A stretch of 27,860 nucleotides of DNA from Clostridiales bacterium. Its GTDB lineage: Bacteria > Bacillota > Clostridia > TANB77 > CAG-508. This document shows, piece after piece, positions 25,333 to 27,860 of this stretch. Each line of letters starts with the position of its first letter. Positions within the stretch are counted from its first letter, which is position 1. The translations under genes were made by a program, and so were the position numbers. The stretch lies in NCBI GenBank assembly GCA_019417465.1, contig DXVF01000020.1:1-27860 (forward strand). The letters run 5' to 3'. Under the pieces are notes generated by a model. That model saw only the letters and a program-made list of their open reading frames with translations, searched no databases and was not told the origin of the DNA.

Positions 25333-26088
25333 ATGGAAAAAAAGTTCAATGATCAGGTAGAAGGCAGAAATGCTGTTATAGAATTATTAGAATCAGGAAG
25401 AGATATTAATAAAATATTTATTTCAAATGGTGAAAAACATGGTTCTATAAATAAAATAATTAAAATGGCAAAACAAAGAAAAGTACTAATTACAGAAGTT
25501 AACAAAACTAAATTAAAAGAAATGGCAAAAACAGAAAATTATCAAGGTGTAATTGCGATTGTGCCACCATTTGAATATTGTGATATAGATGATATATTAG
25601 AAGAAGCAAAGAAAAGAAATGAGGATTCATTTATAGTTATTTTAGATGGAATAGAAGATCCTCATAACTTAGGTTCTATAATAAGAACATCAGAAACAGC
25701 GGGAGTTCATGGCATAATTATTCCAAAAAGAAGAGCAGCATTAGTTAATAGTACTGTAGCAAAGGTATCAGCAGGAGCTGTAGAATATATGAAAATTGCT
25801 AGAGTAAATAATCTTACAGAAGCTATAAAATATCTAAAAGACAAAGGTATTTGGATATGTGGAACAGATATTAGTACAGATACTTACTATGATAAGCAAG
25901 ATTTTACAGGTCCAATTGCTATTATAATTGGAAGTGAAGGTTTCGGAATGAGTAGATTAGTAAAAGAAAATTGCGACTTTCTAGTAAAAATACCTATGAA
26001 AGGAAATATAACATCATTAAATGCTTCAGTGTCAGCAGGAATAGTCATATACGAAGCGGTTAAACAAAAGAAAAATAAGGGGGAATAA
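25333..26088 (+). CDS. rlmB: 23S rRNA 2'-O-methyltransferase, SpoU/RlmB type
   Basis: A 251-residue SPOUT methyltransferase. The N-terminal VEGRNAVIELLESGRDINKIF is the substrate-binding domain. The three SpoU motifs are ILDGIEDPHNLGSIIRTSETAGVHGI, IIIGSEGFGMS and IPMKGNITSLNASVSAGIVIYE (read in parts). The layout matches RlmB, which methylates G2251 in the ribosomal P loop; other SpoU members cannot be fully excluded. CGG appears three times, always split across codons (GCG-GGA, TTC-GGA, GCG-GTT), and the frame is intact. The 215-base gap before it has no clear gene. Confidence 0.9.
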   Translation: MEKKFNDQVEGRNAVIELLESGRDINKIFISNGEKHGSINKIIKMAKQRKVLITEVNKTKLKEMAKTENYQGVIAIVPPFEYCDIDDILEEAKKRNEDSFIVILDGIEDPHNLGSIIRTSETAGVHGIIIPKRRAALVNSTVAKVSAGAVEYMKIARVNNLTEAIKYLKDKGIWICGTDISTDTYYDKQDFTGPIAIIIGSEGFGMSRLVKENCDFLVKIPMKGNITSLNASVSAGIVIYEAVKQKKNKGE

Positions 26089-26090
26089 AT

Positions 26091-27711
26091 GTGAGAAAAA
26101 ATCAAAAGAAAAAAATAACATTAATAATTGCAATAATCGTTTTAATTGTACTAATTTTAGTGAGTGTAGCATTATATGTATTTACAGATTTATTTAAATC
26201 TGACAAGCAACTTTTTTATAAATATCTTCTAGATGAGAATGAAATGTTTAGTATATTAGATGAATTTAAATTTCAACAAAATACAAAGTCATATACAGCA
26301 AATACAAATGCTTATGCTATTTATGAATATGATAATAAAATAGAAGATTTTGAGAATGATCAGATGATTAAAAATTTAAAAGAAAATATAAAGTCGTTTG
26401 AATATTTAGATGGATTAAAAGGAACAGTAGAATCTAGAGTAGATAAACAAAATAAAAAACAATATCATAATATACAATTAAATAGAAATGATAATAAAGT
26501 TATACAAATGGATATCGTAAGAAATGGAGATAGATATGCTTTTAAGTCTGATGAAATATTGAAAGCATATATTGGTATAGAAAACGATAATCTTAAAGAA
26601 TTGGTTTCAAAACTTAAAGTAACAGATATACGGAAATTTTCCAGATAAGATAGATTATGAAAACAAAAAGTATAAAGATTTATTTGAAATAAGTGAAGAG
26701 GAAAAGAAACATATAAAAACAATGTATAAAGAGTTACTATATAAAGAAATTAATAAAGCAAATTATAATAGAGAAAAGAAAGATATAATAAAAATACAAG
26801 ATAAAAAATATGAAGTAAATAAAAACGTGCTTATTCTAAATAAAGAACAGAGTATAGATATAGCTATTAAAATATTACAAAATCTAAAAGAGGATAGTAT
26901 TACACTAAATATTATTAGTAACAAAATCAAGACAATAAGTTCAGACAGTGAATATGTAAATATAGAAAAAATAAATGAAGAAATACAGAAATATATAGAT
27001 GAATTAGAAAAACAAGAAAAAAACAATGAAGAATATATAAAAATAGAAGTATATGATTATAAGGGAAAAACAATAAGGTTTAATTTGTATATAGAACAAG
27101 ACAAAAAAATGCAATTAGATTATTTAGAGGAAAATGGAGAAAAGAAATTATATATCAATCAATCATTTACTCAAAATGAGTCTGGAGCAATTATATATGA
27201 TATAAAAACTTCTTTGCTAGGTGCTAATGATATAATTATAACTAAAAATAGTGATACTCTAAAAATAGAAGTTCAATTATACAATATAAAAGATATATAT
27301 AAAACTATTTTAGATGAAATGCAGGCTAAATATGAGGAGCAAAAGAAAAATGCTCAATCAAATGAAAATAATATTGCTACTGTTACACAAGAAGATATAA
27401 ATGAAATACAAAAAATATATAAAAAATATGAACTTACAAATGAAAACTTGATAAAGATAGGACTTACTATAGAAATACAAGAAAAATCTGAAAATAATAA
27501 AGAAATAACATTATATACTAATATATGCAATTCAAAAATAGGTGTAAAATTAAATATAGAAAAAACTTATACAGAAGATGTTGGAGAAATACCTACAATA
27601 GATGAAAAAAATACCGTTATTTTAAATAAATATTCTAAAGAACAAATAGAAGGAGTAGTAAAAATCATGTGGACTAAAATTATTAATACAATAAAACAAA
27701 CAATACAGTAA
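26091..27711 (+). CDS. Large membrane-anchored protein of unknown function, +1 recoded
   Basis: About 539 residues in the reconstructed form. The start is GTG 26091, two bases after the rlmB stop and behind AAGGGGGAA, so it is coupled to rlmB. A basic N-terminus (RKNQKKK) and a membrane helix at about residues 8-30 are followed by a hydrophilic part rich in Lys, Asn, Ile and Glu, probably outside the cell. At 26631 ATA-CGG-AAA becomes ATA-GGA-AAT when the C is skipped (residue 181), and the frame stays open for about 360 more codons to 27711. I do not recognise the family. It has short repeats of strand-helix character, as in anchored substrate-binding or cell-envelope proteins. Confidence 0.75.
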
Positions 27712-27721
27712 TATTATAGAT

Positions 27722-27751
27722 AAAGAGTCTCATAATTATATGTGGCTCTTT
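27722..27751 (+). terminator. Weak hairpin terminator
   Basis: AAAGAG at 27722-27727 pairs with CTCTTT at 27746-27751, with an inner CATA/TATG stem. The tail is A/T-rich but not a pure T-run. The last 100 bases of the window show no gene. Confidence 0.5.
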
Positions 27752-27860
27752 ATTAATATAGAGATAGAAAATGTTAATTATATAAATCTTTCTATAGAAA
27801 ATATTATAATAAGAATACTTAATATGCAAAATATAGAATATAATATAAAAATATATAATA

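Noticed and set aside
1539..26634. Systematic base-calling error at CGG
   Set aside because: Straddling CGG and CCG strings are unaffected, and the extra base is always C on the sense strand of the gene whichever strand that is. An error process cannot follow gene orientation and codon phase. Independent reads would still be the final check.
1539..26634. Simple reassignment of CGG to another amino acid
   Set aside because: Changing the meaning of the triplet would not restore the frame. Every site needs a net shift of one base, and glycine is provided by the following GGN.
1215..26648. Ten genes as ordinary pseudogenes or as pairs of separate genes
   Set aside because: The same single-base insertion at the same kind of codon in every case, in essential genes, with otherwise intact conserved sequence on both sides, is not what decay or gene splitting looks like.

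Overview
The window is AT-rich bacterial DNA with short intergenic gaps, strong AGGAGG-type ribosome binding sites and the ylxM-ffh-rpsP-khpA-rimM-trmD-rplS gene order. This points to a low-GC Bacillota, most likely an uncultured Clostridia-type lineage (lineage is inference).

The most striking property concerns decoding. Ten genes, on both strands, are each broken by one or two +1 frameshifts, 14 sites in all, and every break has the same form: one extra C placed exactly at a codon boundary before a glycine codon GGN. The ribosome therefore meets an in-frame CGG, and the correct protein continues only if CGGN is read as one glycine (a four-base step). The genes are a histidine phosphatase (1539), a phospholipase C-like hydrolase (2901), a MoaA-like radical SAM protein (5340), ffh (9614, 10239), tsaB (16746 and 16739, minus strand), tsaE (17315, minus), an FtsX-type permease (21072), a ZIP transporter (22731, 22897), lepA (23769, 24085) and a large membrane protein (26631). 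Reading by eye I found no in-frame CGG that encodes arginine. CGG that straddles codons (17 cases) causes no shift. CGT, CGC, CGA, AGA and AGG all serve as arginine. The window therefore looks like a genome in which CGG has left the arginine set and CGGN acts as a recoded glycine signal, by programmed +1 frameshifting or a quadruplet-reading tRNA. I know of no described bacterial system of this kind.

Layout. 53-1169: a 5'-truncated TIM-barrel gene and a GNAT acetyltransferase, closed by a terminator. 1215-3234: histidine phosphatase, DnaQ-type exonuclease and a zinc phospholipase C-like protein. 3438-4558: a divergent CI/Cro-like switch (LexA/S24-type repressor and a small HTH protein) with operator dyads over both promoters. 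4616-6916: HD phosphohydrolase, radical SAM protein and P-loop NTPase. 6941-8384: pyrH and a convergent Bax inhibitor-1 family gene, separated by a bidirectional hairpin. 8643-12882: the SRP/ribosome maturation operon. 13011-17426 (minus): tsaE, tsaB, rimI and a Lon-related protease, with a 236-base inverted-repeat element between tsaB and rimI. 17651-18453: the tail of a decayed alanine racemase and two small membrane proteins. 18517-23101: an ABC exporter-like operon (ATPase, FtsX permease, TetR regulator, ZIP metal transporter) with candidate TetR dyads around its promoter. 23304-27711: lepA, rlmB and a large protein with one N-terminal membrane anchor.

Much of the window serves translation: SRP, S16, L19, RimM, TrmD, TsaB/TsaE, RimI, LepA and RlmB. 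Several of these genes themselves need the CGGN recoding step to be expressed.
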